Assembly (NCBI GenBank): GCA_049322515.1
Contig: JBMOQW010000029.1
Span: 124,001-188,000 of the forward strand
DNA: 64,000 bases
Direction: 5' to 3'
Source: Parasulfuritortus sp049322515
GTDB lineage: Bacteria; Pseudomonadota; Gammaproteobacteria; Burkholderiales; Thiobacillaceae
Shown here: positions 35,728 through 43,584 of the stretch, one piece after another
Numbering within the stretch: position 1 is the first letter of the stretch
Layout: each line of letters begins with the position of its first letter
The notes under the pieces: generated by a model
What the model was told of the DNA's origin: nothing
Seen by the model: only the letters and a program-made list of their open reading frames with translations
Databases searched by the model: none
Made by a program: the position numbers and the translations under genes

Positions 35728-36294
35728 TTAAATTTTCGGGAGGGTCACGCCGGTCTGGCCCTGATACTTGCCACCCCGGTCTCGATACGAGGTTTCGCAG
35801 ACTTCGTCCGACTCGAAGAACAGCATCTGGGCCACGCCTTCGTTGGCGTAGATGCGCGCCGGCAGCGGTGTGGTGTTGGAGAATTCCAGGGTCACGTGGC
35901 CTTCCCACTCCGGCTCCAACGGCGTCACGTTGACGATGATGCCGCAGCGGGCGTAGGTACTCTTGCCCAGGCACACCACCAGGGTGCTGCGCGGAATCCG
36001 GAAATACTCGACCGTACGCGCCAGGGCGAAGGAGTTGGGCGGGATGATGCAGGACTCGCCCGTGATTTCGACAAAGGAGTCGGGGTCGAAGTGCTTGGGG
36101 TCGACCAAGGTATGGTTCAGATTGGTGAACACCTTGAATTCATTGGCACAACGGACATCGTAGCCGTAGCTCGAGGTGCCATAGGACACGATCTTCTGGC
36201 CATCGACGGATTTCACCTGACCCGCCTCGAAAGGCGTGATCATGCCGTGTTCCTGGGCCATCCGGCGAATCCACCGGTCGGATTTGATGCTCAT
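35728..36294 (-). CDS. dcd: dCTP deaminase
   Basis: 188 residues. MSIKSDRWIRRMAQEHGMI N-terminus, then PGSFALA-type motif present as IPPNSFALARTVEYFRIPR, the catalytic Glu region VTPLEPEWEGHVTLEFSNTTPLPARIYANEGVAQMLFFE, and a C-terminal GKYQGQTGVTLPKI. It makes dUTP from dCTP in dTMP synthesis. It follows apbC on the minus strand after a repeat-rich 89-base spacer. Confidence 0.96.
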   Translation of the reverse strand: MSIKSDRWIRRMAQEHGMITPFEAGQVKSVDGQKIVSYGTSSYGYDVRCANEFKVFTNLNHTLVDPKHFDPDSFVEITGESCIIPPNSFALARTVEYFRIPRSTLVVCLGKSTYARCGIIVNVTPLEPEWEGHVTLEFSNTTPLPARIYANEGVAQMLFFESDEVCETSYRDRGGKYQGQTGVTLPKI

Positions 36295-36299
36295 TATTC

Positions 36300-36380
36300 G
36301 GGAAACGGGAAATGTGAAAAGGGAAACGAAAAATACACCATTGCGTCTCCCATTTCCCGTATCTCGTTTCCCATTTCCCC
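36300..36380. repeat. GGGAAAYG repeats forming an imperfect inverted pair
   Basis: A cluster of GGGAAACG/GGGAAATG-like octamers on the plus strand (36300-36329) faces the complementary CATTTCCC/CGTTTCCC cluster (36344-36379). Perfect pairing blocks are ACGGGAAATG with CATTTCCCGT and GGGAAACGA (36321) with TCGTTTCCC (36364). The unit lies in the transcribed spacer between apbC and dcd. It looks like a short intergenic repeat element rather than a terminator (no T-run). Confidence 0.65.
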
Positions 36381-36383
36381 AAA

Positions 36384-37472
36384 TCAGGTGTTTTGAATGA
36401 CGATGCTCGGGAACTTGGCGCTGTGGTCGACGGCCAGGTCGCCCACCTTGACCGCGACACGGCGGGCAATGGCGCGATAGATCTCGGCGATGCGCGATTC
36501 CGGCTCGGCCACCACGGTCGGCTTGCCGGCGTCGGTTTCCTCGCGGATGCGCATGTCGAGCGGCAGGCCGCCCAGGAACTCGGCGCCGTAGTCGGCGCAC
36601 ATCTTCTGGCCGCCGCCGGTACCGAAGATCGGCTCCTCATGGCCGCACTTGGAGCAGATGTGCAGCGACATGTTCTCGACCACGCCGAGGATGGGCACCC
36701 CGACCTTCTCGAACATCTTGAGCCCCTTGCGGGCGTCGATCAGGGCGATGTCCTGGGGCGTGGTGACGATCACCGCGCCGGTCACCGGCACGCGCTGGGC
36801 CAGGGTCAGCTGGATGTCGCCGGTGCCCGGCGGCAGGTCGACCACCAGGTAGTCGAGCTCTTTCCATTTGGTCTGGTTGAGCAACTGTTCCAGCGCCTGG
36901 GTGACCATCGGGCCGCGCCAGACCATGGGCGTGTCGACGTCGATCAGGAAACCGATCGACATGGCCTGCAGGCCATGGCCGATCATCGGCTCCAGCGACT
37001 GGCCGTCTTCCGAAACCGGGCGGCCGACGATACCCAGCATGGTCGGCTGCGACGGACCGTAGATGTCGGCGTCGAGCATGCCGACGCTGGCGCCCTCGGC
37101 GGCCAGGGCCAGGGCCAGGTTGACCGCCGTGGTGGATTTGCCGACCCCGCCCTTGCCGGAGGCCACGGCGATGATGTTCTTGACCCCGGGGATCAGCTTG
37201 ACACCCCGCTGCACGCTATGGGCGACGATCTTCCAGGTCACGTTGGCGGTGACGCTCTCGACGCCCGGCACGGTCTTGACCTGGTCCTCAACCAAGGTCT
37301 TGATCTGACCCATGACCATCTTGGCCGGATAGGGCAACACGACGTCGAGGGTGACCTTGCCGCCGTCGACCTTGATGTTCTTGGCCGACTTGGTGGAGAT
37401 GAAGTCTTTCTGGGTGTTGGGATCGACCAGCTCTTTCAGAGCCGCCTGGACCTGCTGTTCGGAAACCGACAT
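36384..37472 (-). CDS. apbC: Mrp/ApbC-type Fe-S cluster carrier ATPase
   Basis: 362 residues. N-terminal MIP18/DUF59 domain (about 1-85, VQAALKELVDPNTQKDF...). The ParA-like ATPase part has the deviant Walker A GKGGVGKSTTAVNLA. The C-terminal CSKCGHEEPIFGTGGG holds the CxxC that binds the bridging [4Fe-4S] cluster. It transfers clusters to apoproteins. The start is the ATG at 37472, preceded by a -10 candidate at 37570. A common housekeeping gene in bacteria. Confidence 0.95.
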   Translation of the reverse strand: MSVSEQQVQAALKELVDPNTQKDFISTKSAKNIKVDGGKVTLDVVLPYPAKMVMGQIKTLVEDQVKTVPGVESVTANVTWKIVAHSVQRGVKLIPGVKNIIAVASGKGGVGKSTTAVNLALALAAEGASVGMLDADIYGPSQPTMLGIVGRPVSEDGQSLEPMIGHGLQAMSIGFLIDVDTPMVWRGPMVTQALEQLLNQTKWKELDYLVVDLPPGTGDIQLTLAQRVPVTGAVIVTTPQDIALIDARKGLKMFEKVGVPILGVVENMSLHICSKCGHEEPIFGTGGGQKMCADYGAEFLGGLPLDMRIREETDAGKPTVVAEPESRIAEIYRAIARRVAVKVGDLAVDHSAKFPSIVIQNT

Positions 37473-37569
37473 GGCGTACCTCGGGGAAATGGATGGGAAA
37501 AGGGCTGCCGGGCAGATATGGGCGTCCACGCCGGATTCAAGCCCTGGCAATAGTTGATAATTTTACTCG

Positions 37570-37575
37570 ATTATA
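37570..37575 (-). promoter_or_regulatory. -10 element candidate for apbC
   Basis: TATAAT on the minus strand about 98 bases upstream of the apbC start, in the 122-base AT-rich spacer. The -35 region at 17 bases is weak (ATGATG), so an extended or activator-assisted promoter is possible. Confidence 0.35.
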
Positions 37576-37594
37576 AGCCGGTCAGCCATGGCCA

Positions 37595-38038
37595 TCATGG
37601 ACACGGCATGAGTTCATGATCCCGCCAGCATAGCTTGCGAGGCGGGTGGGGCGACTTCGGCACGGCCTTCACGACGGGTTTGCGCTTGGGCTTGGGCTTG
37701 GGCCTCGCCACCGGGGCTCGGGCGGGCGGATCGGACCTCGCTTCAGTCGAGGTCGCCGCCCCCTCGACGACGTCATTGCTGGGCGCGGGGCTCGAGGCCA
37801 GCTCGGCCGGTTTGGCCACCAGGGGCGGTGCCGGTACCTCGACCGTGTCGAGCCAAGACCCGCTGGATGCCGGGACGTAGACTGGCCAGTACAGGGCCGG
37901 CGGAGACACCGCCCACCCGGGCTGAATCCAGGCCGGCACCACGACAGGCACCCAGAACACCGACGCGACCGGCGGTTCGGCCTGCGCCGGGGCTGCCACG
38001 AACGCCAGGCAGGCGACGAGCAAGCACCCGGCGCGCAA
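37595..38038 (-). CDS. exported Pro/Lys-rich protein of unknown function
   Basis: 147 residues. Signal peptide about 1-20 (MRAGCLLVACLAFVAAPAQA). The mature part begins EPPVASVFWVPVVVPAWIQPGW, with many Pro/Trp, and the C-terminal third is Pro/Lys-rich (RPKPKPKRKPVVKAVPK), ending CWRDHELMPCP with two Cys. The start is TTG at 38038, only 2 bases after the CBS-gene stop, so translational coupling is likely. No family recognised. The basic tail could contact peptidoglycan, DNA or RNA, but that is speculation. Confidence 0.6.
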   Translation of the reverse strand: MRAGCLLVACLAFVAAPAQAEPPVASVFWVPVVVPAWIQPGWAVSPPALYWPVYVPASSGSWLDTVEVPAPPLVAKPAELASSPAPSNDVVEGAATSTEARSDPPARAPVARPKPKPKRKPVVKAVPKSPHPPRKLCWRDHELMPCP

Positions 38039-38040
38039 GA

Positions 38041-38631
38041 TCAGGCGCTCAGTTGGGCAATGTCGGCGAAAGTGCGCGCCACCGGCACGGTATGGATCGG
38101 CATGTCGAGCTGGCGGCCAATCTGGGATGCCGAAAACATGCCACGCAGGATCTGGCTGCGGTCAGCCTGGCGCTCCACCACCAAGGCATGCTGGCGGCCT
38201 TGCGCCTGCAGGGTGGCGACCACGTCACCGACCTTGGCGCTCTGCAAATCATCCATACAGATCACTTCCAGCTTTTCCCGGGGCGTCATGATGTCCTTGA
38301 CCAGGACATCGGCATGGCGGATGCCCTGGGTCTGGATAATCTGCATCGGCCGCTCGCTGGTCAGGTCAGTGGCCGTGATCAAACCCAGGATCTGATTCTG
38401 GTCGTCGGCCACCAGCAGCATGCGCACGCCGCGCTGGATCATCTCCGCCCGCGCGGTCTCGATGCTGTCCAGGGCCTGAATGGTATGCGCGGTGACCACC
38501 GAAAAGTCGGTCATGACCGACAAGGCCGGCTGGTCCATGGTCACCGAGTCGAGAACCTGCTGGCGCGGCGTCTTGTAGGTCGCGCCCTTTTGCAGGGGGG
38601 CGCCCGGCAGGACGCGATAGGGTGTACTCAT
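38041..38631 (-). CDS. CBS domain pair protein
   Basis: 196 residues with two CBS motifs: first about 35-100 (VMTDFSVVTAHTIQALDSIETARAEMIQRGVRMLLVADDQNQILGLIT region) and second about 110-175 (VKDIMTPREKLEVICMDDLQSAKVGDVVATLQAQGRQHALVVER region). CBS pairs bind adenosyl ligands and regulate partners. No catalytic or membrane domain is attached, so it is a stand-alone sensor. It is between rppH and the small exported protein on the minus strand. Confidence 0.88.
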   Translation of the reverse strand: MSTPYRVLPGAPLQKGATYKTPRQQVLDSVTMDQPALSVMTDFSVVTAHTIQALDSIETARAEMIQRGVRMLLVADDQNQILGLITATDLTSERPMQIIQTQGIRHADVLVKDIMTPREKLEVICMDDLQSAKVGDVVATLQAQGRQHALVVERQADRSQILRGMFSASQIGRQLDMPIHTVPVARTFADIAQLSA

Positions 38632-38653
38632 GTCTGGTCTCCTCTCAGTGTGC

Positions 38654-39190
38654 TTACAGACGTCCGTTGTGGGCCTTCAGGCCATGGCCGTGGCGCATGC
38701 CTCGCCGCCCCTGGCTATCCACCAGGAGGAAGGGCTCCAGTTCCTGCAGGGCTCGGCGATACACGTCCTGCTTGAAATCGACCACGGTCTGGACCGGATC
38801 CCAATACTGGTTCCAGCGCCAGGCGTCGAATTCCGGATGGTCGGAGGCACGCAGACAGACATCATTGTCGCGGCCGGTCAGGCGCAACAGGAACCAGATC
38901 TGCTTCTGGCCGCGATAATGGCCGCGCCATTCCCGGCGCACCCACTCCCTGGGCACGTCATAACGCAGCCACTCCCGGGTCCGCCCCAGGATGCGCACAT
39001 GCTCGGGATGCAACCCGACTTCTTCTTTCAATTCCCGGAACATCGCCAGCTCCGGCGTTTCACCATGCTTGATGCCACCCTGGGGAAACTGCCAGGAATT
39101 CTGGCGCACCCGCTTGCCCCAAAACACCTCATTGCGGGCATTGCAGATGACAATGCCCACGTTCGGCCGGTAACCGTCCTTGTCGATCAT
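38654..39190 (-). CDS. rppH: RNA pyrophosphohydrolase
   Basis: 178 residues. MIDKDGYRPNVGIVICNA start is typical of RppH. The Nudix box reads GGIKHGETPELAMFRELKEEVGL (GX5EX7REUXEEXGU), with the R-E-L-K-E-E catalytic core. It removes pyrophosphate from 5'-triphosphate mRNA to start decay. It is the first gene of a minus-strand set followed by the CBS protein (22 bases). Confidence 0.95.
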   Translation of the reverse strand: MIDKDGYRPNVGIVICNARNEVFWGKRVRQNSWQFPQGGIKHGETPELAMFRELKEEVGLHPEHVRILGRTREWLRYDVPREWVRREWRGHYRGQKQIWFLLRLTGRDNDVCLRASDHPEFDAWRWNQYWDPVQTVVDFKQDVYRRALQELEPFLLVDSQGRRGMRHGHGLKAHNGRL

Positions 39191-39278
39191 GGCCGTGCCT
39201 CGATTCTTGAACTGGGATCAATTCTCCCACCCTTCGAGGAGCCTTGCAAAGACGACGGCCGTGTAGTCTTGATGGACG

Positions 39279-41981
39279 CTAGCCTGTCTCTGCTGCTCGG
39301 CCATGCAGCGCCTCCCGTAGGCGCCGGATTTCCACCGCGAAGAATCGCTCACCATGTGCACGGATGACAGCCTCAGCCTGGTACAGCGCCTGCAGACCGG
39401 CCTCGGGACGGCCTGCCATGCGGCATGCGTCCGCCTGCAGGGCGTGAAAATAGCTCAGCCACATGCGCGCGCCAGTCTGTTTCAGCCATTCGAGTCCTGC
39501 CTCTATCCTTTCGAGGCCAGCCTCGTTCGGGTCGGACGCCACTTCGGCCCAGCCGAGAAAAACCTCGGCCATGGCTAGCAACATGGTAAACCCGTGCTCA
39601 TCCGCCAACCGGTGCATTTGCCCGGCCTGCGCGTGAACCCTCGCCTTGTCACCACGAAGCTGGCTCAGCATGCACCCCCCCCAGTGCGCGAAGGCTTCGG
39701 TAAACGGATGGCCTAGCGTTCGCGCCCTCTCAAGGGCAGCGGCCATGGTTTCCTGCGCCTCGTCCGGCGCCCCCTGCATCGCTTGGACCAGGCCGAGGAA
39801 GAACCGACTCAAGACGTCCGGATCTTGGGTGAACACCGGATATAGCGCGGGCCTCGTCTCCTTGCCATAGAGAAGCAACGCTGCCTCGAGATGCTGCCTG
39901 GCTTGATCGAATTCACCCCGGTGCCAATGGACACCGCCCAGGGCGACATGGCTGCCAATCAGCCAGAGCGGATCGCCACCTTGCTTCACGGTTCGTTCGA
40001 TCAACATCGCTTGCTGCGCCGCTTCTTCGAAGCGCCCCCGTGCGCAATAGAACCCCCAGGCGCCCCAGAGCAGAGGAAAAATCCACTCGTTTGCCGCATG
40101 CCCAGGTTGATACGCTGCAATCTGCCCGTAAATCGGCTCCAACTCTGGCGATGCGAAGCCCTGCGTCGTCTGGATGGCGGTCGCCAACTTGGACAACAGT
40201 TCAAGTCGTGTTGCCAGCGCCCCCCGCTTCGGCGACAGTTCCCTGTCCAGAAGCGCCAAAGCCTGCTTCAAGAGTTGAATGACCTCATGCGGCGCGTGTC
40301 GCTTGTCGGCATTTCCAGCGGCTAGCTTCAAATAATCGACGGCTTTTTCGAATTGCCGTCCCCGTTCGAAATGCAGGGCCAACTCGGCGGCAAGCTCGCC
40401 AGCCCGACCAGGATCATTGGACTCGTACCACTCGCCGAGACGCCGATGCAATTCCACCCGTCTAGCTGGCGTGATGCCCTGATAAGCCAACTCCTGGTAA
40501 TACGCATGGATGAAATCGTAGCGCCGGTCAGCGTCATCGCGGGTTCCGGACAGGCAAAGGAGATTGCCAGCCCGAGCCATTCCTTCGCACCAGGCTTCAG
40601 CCTCGAGGATGTCCTTGCCCATTGCGGCGGCCAGCGCGGACGCAGGGAAATTCCGGTGACAAACGGCTGCCGCGTCCAGCATTCGCCGACTCTCCGCTGA
40701 CAGCCGCTCGAACTGCATCTCGACCAGCATCCGCAATCCATCCGGAAACGACTTCAGAAAAGCTTCAACCGCCGTTAGCGAATATTCTCCGTCCTCAACC
40801 TGGGTTCTGGCCAGTTCATCCGCCAGGCGAACCAGGAACAGTGGCAAGCCCTCGGTTCGGCTGTGAATTGCTCGAATGGCCTGGTTCGAAAACGGCAAGC
40901 CCGCGAACCGCCAGGCGAGGTAGTCCGCCACAGCGGCCTCTGAGAGGAGCTCCAGGGACAAGTCGTGGCACAATCCATGCAGTTTCAGACCCCTCAGTGC
41001 GTCCCGCAGGGGGTGGTCGTTGACAATGATGTCGACAGGCCGATAACTGGACAGAATCATCCAACGACCGCGTGGTCCGGATCGCGCCAGATAGACAATC
41101 AGGTCCAGTGTCGCCTTGTCACTCCAGTGCAGATCCTCCAGAACGAGAAGCAGCGGGTGATCCGATGTCCATTCCCTGAGGAACACACCGAATTCACGCA
41201 ACATGCGGTCCTTGGTGACGACCTGGGTCTGCGCCAGCAGGTGCGTGCGCTCCGGTTCCTCCAACAACCACGGCAATTGTGCAAGCCAGACTGGCGCGCA
41301 TCTGCGCATGCACTCGACCAAATCAGCCCGGTCATGTCGGGCAAGGCGATCGAGGGCTTCCAGAACCGGCAAGTAGGGTTCGGCCTGGCCATATTGTTCG
41401 AGGCAACTCCCCTCCAATGCGAGCACCTCGTCGGGCAGCGAGGTCAAGAAATGCTTGACCAAGGTGGTCTTGCCAATACCCGGTTCACCGCTCAAAAAGA
41501 CGATCATCGGCTGCCCAGCCAGACTTTCCTGGAGCCGACCCGACAAACCGGCGAGCAGGGCAGCACGTCCGACCACCGAGCCGTTCTCCCCCGACGGGGA
41601 CGCATCCGCGCCAGTGGCAACGCCCGGATCATCCCTATCGGGCTGCACACCGACAAACCGATAGCCCCGCCGGTGCACCGTCTCGATGAAACGCGGGGAT
41701 TTCGGGCTGTCACCCAGCGCCTGGCGCAGTTCCTGGATGACATTCTTGACCACACCTTCACTGATGAATCGGCGACCCCAAACGGCGTCCAGAAGCTCCG
41801 CCTTGGTTACCAGGCCGCCGGCCCGCTGGCACAAGCATTGCAAAACATCGAGTGCCTTAGGACTCAGCGAGATGATTTCATCGCCCTTGAACAGCCTGGC
41901 TTCAGCAGGCATGAAACGGAATTCCGCGAACCGGATAACTTCACCTTTTTGCGAGGCGGGGACAGAAATGGACGACCTCAT
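39279..41981 (-). CDS. OmpR/CadC-type winged-helix regulator fused to STAND ATPase and TPR-like region
   Basis: 900 residues from the ATG at 41981 (a GTG 4 codons earlier is also possible). Residues 15-112 form a trans_reg_C winged helix (LSPKALDVLQCLCQRAGGLVTKAELLDAVWG, VVKNVIQELRQALGD, FIETVHRRGYRF). An AAA_16/STAND NTPase follows with Walker A GEPGIGKTTLV (165-175) and a Walker-B-like LLLVLEDLHWSD. The C-terminal half (about 480-890) is helical, TPR-like. This is a soluble signal-integrating activator architecture. The winged helix type binds direct repeats of about 11 bp, the kind found near 43.3 and 47.6 kb. Ligand unknown. Confidence 0.85.
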   Translation of the reverse strand: MRSSISVPASQKGEVIRFAEFRFMPAEARLFKGDEIISLSPKALDVLQCLCQRAGGLVTKAELLDAVWGRRFISEGVVKNVIQELRQALGDSPKSPRFIETVHRRGYRFVGVQPDRDDPGVATGADASPSGENGSVVGRAALLAGLSGRLQESLAGQPMIVFLSGEPGIGKTTLVKHFLTSLPDEVLALEGSCLEQYGQAEPYLPVLEALDRLARHDRADLVECMRRCAPVWLAQLPWLLEEPERTHLLAQTQVVTKDRMLREFGVFLREWTSDHPLLLVLEDLHWSDKATLDLIVYLARSGPRGRWMILSSYRPVDIIVNDHPLRDALRGLKLHGLCHDLSLELLSEAAVADYLAWRFAGLPFSNQAIRAIHSRTEGLPLFLVRLADELARTQVEDGEYSLTAVEAFLKSFPDGLRMLVEMQFERLSAESRRMLDAAAVCHRNFPASALAAAMGKDILEAEAWCEGMARAGNLLCLSGTRDDADRRYDFIHAYYQELAYQGITPARRVELHRRLGEWYESNDPGRAGELAAELALHFERGRQFEKAVDYLKLAAGNADKRHAPHEVIQLLKQALALLDRELSPKRGALATRLELLSKLATAIQTTQGFASPELEPIYGQIAAYQPGHAANEWIFPLLWGAWGFYCARGRFEEAAQQAMLIERTVKQGGDPLWLIGSHVALGGVHWHRGEFDQARQHLEAALLLYGKETRPALYPVFTQDPDVLSRFFLGLVQAMQGAPDEAQETMAAALERARTLGHPFTEAFAHWGGCMLSQLRGDKARVHAQAGQMHRLADEHGFTMLLAMAEVFLGWAEVASDPNEAGLERIEAGLEWLKQTGARMWLSYFHALQADACRMAGRPEAGLQALYQAEAVIRAHGERFFAVEIRRLREALHGRAAETG

Positions 41982-42033
41982 CACTTGGCTCACTCACGGA
42001 TTCCACGGCAATTGTGCCCTCCGCAGCTTACCG

Positions 42034-42507
42034 TCATGCGACTTCAGGCCTCAATGTCCCAAAGATCGCCTTCCAATTCGCGGGCGAAGCAAATGCGGCA
42101 TATTCGGCTGCCATATCCGGAGGCAGCAGTTCCAGCAAGGTACGGTTCTCGACCCAGACCTCAACCACATGAAAGAACGTGCCACGCGTGCCCATCTGGC
42201 AAAGCCAACCGTGCTCTGCACAAATCCGTTCGATCGTCTCCGCGTCGACCGGAACCGAGATGGCGGCATGAAACGGCGAATGTCTCGGCCCCTCAGCCTC
42301 GACCAGAGCTGGCAGTTCAGGCGTGGCAGGCAGCAACACATGGCCATCCGGATAGACCTCGATCGCGGCCAGCCCATCCTCACCACAAAACACGATATAG
42401 CTGTCGGCGTACATTGGAAACGGCAACGCTTCGGTACGCCAGAACGCGGCCAAGGCCCGCGCACAAGCCAACGGCTCAGTTACGGAAATGGAAATATGGT
42501 GTATCAC
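42034..42507 (-). CDS. VOC-fold (glyoxalase/dioxygenase-like) protein
   Basis: 157 residues. It starts MIHHISISVTEPLACARAL, the beta-alpha-beta beginning of the VOC fold. The second module has HSPFHAAISVPVDAETIERICAEHGW and FFHVVEVWVENRTLLELLPP, supplying potential metal ligands (His3/His4, Glu50 region, His and Glu in the second half). Reaction unknown; glyoxalase I, fosfomycin-resistance-type and lyase members are all VOC. It is divergent from a TetR gene with a palindromic operator in between, so it is probably the regulated target. Confidence 0.75.
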   Translation of the reverse strand: MIHHISISVTEPLACARALAAFWRTEALPFPMYADSYIVFCGEDGLAAIEVYPDGHVLLPATPELPALVEAEGPRHSPFHAAISVPVDAETIERICAEHGWLCQMGTRGTFFHVVEVWVENRTLLELLPPDMAAEYAAFASPANWKAIFGTLRPEVA

Positions 42508-42528
42508 GTCGACGCCCCTTGTGTTTTA

Positions 42529-42547
42529 ATGTCACTTATAGTGACAT
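42529..42547. promoter_or_regulatory. 19-bp palindromic operator between VOC and TetR genes
   Basis: ATGTCACTTATAGTGACAT, perfect dyad of 8-bp arms with a 3-base centre TAT, in the 101-base gap between the divergent VOC and TetR genes, 62 bases from the TetR start and 22 bases from the VOC start. Typical size and position for a TetR-family autorepressor site controlling both genes. Confidence 0.75.
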
Positions 42548-42608
42548 CAATTATCAACACTGGCAATTGCCTTTTCCGGACATCCACTCCGAGCTACGAC
42601 AAGCCATC

Positions 42609-43220
42609 ATGGAAAAACGCAAGTACGACAATCGGCAGCGGGAAAAAAAAGCCGGGGCAACACGCTCAGCCATCCTGGTTGCTCTGGCCAAACAACTTGT
42701 GGAAAACGACAGCCACGACTTTTCGGTTGATGATGCCGCCCGGGAGGCTGGCGTTTCCACCCGCACCGTGTTTCGCCACTTCCCCAGCAAGGAAAAGATG
42801 CTGGAAGGCATCTCTGAATGGGTCTCTGGCATCACAGGACAAATCCACCTACCCGAGCGTGCCTCCGACCTGGCCGGAACCGCCGTGGCCAGCTTTCGGT
42901 TGTTCGACGAGCAGGCAGATCTGATGCGCGCCCTGCTACTCTCCGATCTGGGCCGCGGTGTCCGCTCACACTTGTCCCCTCGCCGCCGCAAGGGTATCGC
43001 CGAGGCACTGGCCCCGGTGGTCGCCGATCTACCGGCCCGCGAGGCCGCCGCCATCAAGGCCTTCATGACCCACATCGTCAGCGCCGAGACCTGGTGGCAC
43101 ATGCGCGAGATTCATGGCATCCAGGGCCAAGCCGCTTCCGAAGTCGTCGCTTGGACGATCGGGCTGATTCTCGATGCACTCGGGCAGGGCCAGCGACCTG
43201 GCCGGCCTCAGCGCACATGA
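42609..43220 (+). CDS. TetR family transcriptional regulator
   Basis: 203 residues. The N-terminal HTH is RSAILVALAKQLVENDSHDFSVDDAAREAGVSTRTVFRHFPSKEKMLEGI (about 20-70), the TetR signature with TVFRHFPSKE. The C-terminal domain, for ligand binding and dimerisation, has WWHMREIHGIQGQAASEVVAWTIGLILDAL. The start is the ATG at 42609; the much longer open frame upstream is antisense to the regulator gene. It is divergent from the VOC gene and likely represses it and itself at the 19-bp palindrome. Confidence 0.88.
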   Translation: MEKRKYDNRQREKKAGATRSAILVALAKQLVENDSHDFSVDDAAREAGVSTRTVFRHFPSKEKMLEGISEWVSGITGQIHLPERASDLAGTAVASFRLFDEQADLMRALLLSDLGRGVRSHLSPRRRKGIAEALAPVVADLPAREAAAIKAFMTHIVSAETWWHMREIHGIQGQAASEVVAWTIGLILDALGQGQRPGRPQRT

Positions 43221-43284
43221 TCGGCTGGATTTCCGGGTCGCATCGAGCACACGAGGCCAGCCAAGCTCGCGGCAAGCGTGCGAC

Positions 43285-43317
43285 TCATGACGAATTCCTG
43301 ACGGTTTCCGGACGACT
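43285..43317 (+). promoter_or_regulatory. three tandem 11-bp direct repeats, activator site
   Basis: TCATGACGAAT, then TCCTGACGGTT, then TCCGGACGACT with no gap: a phased triple repeat of consensus TC-N-(T/G)-GACG. It ends 15 bases before GAATAA at 43332-43337, a -10-like element, so it occupies the -35 position. Nearly the same triple repeat lies before the cytochrome gene (47571). Tandem 11-bp direct repeats are the binding mode of OmpR/PhoB winged helices. Confidence 0.7.
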
Positions 43318-43371
43318 CGATGGGTGCGCCCGAATAACCTGCTGTCCATGCCAACCCGACAGCAAGAAGCC

Positions 43372-43584
43372 ATGGCCGCCCACCTGGACACCGAAACAAA
43401 CTACCCACGGTCGAATTCGTTCTTGATCTGCTTCCAGCGTGGTGCCGACCTGCACGCGAACCGCTGCGCCGGAAAAATCGAGCCAATCGCCGAATGCGGC
43501 CTGGCACGGCGCTTTTCCTCACTGCAGGAACTGTTGGAGCTGCTGGACGAAGAACTCGCCAAAGCCAGGAACCTCGCGGCATGA
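43372..43584 (+). CDS. small hypothetical protein, first gene of exported-protein operon
   Basis: 70 residues from the ATG at 43372; in-frame ATGs at 43348 and 43324 are also present, but the -10 candidate at 43332 argues for the shorter form. It reads NSFLICFQRGADLHANRCAGKIEPIAECGLARRFSSLQELLELLDEELAKA. A short beta region is followed by a F-S-S-L-x-E-L-L helix; no signal peptide. The pattern is similar to small betaproteobacterial proteins of unknown role. Its stop overlaps the next gene (ATGA), which supports its reality and operon membership. Confidence 0.6.
   Translation: MAAHLDTETNYPRSNSFLICFQRGADLHANRCAGKIEPIAECGLARRFSSLQELLELLDEELAKARNLAA

Noticed and set aside
33488..35731. 747-codon plus-strand open frame opposite the decarboxylase
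   Set aside because: Mirror frame of a clear, full-length Orn/Lys/Arg decarboxylase; no recognisable motif.
40965..43220. 751-codon frame ending with the TetR gene
   Set aside because: Only the last 204 codons are the TetR protein; the rest is antisense to the STAND regulator and VOC genes.
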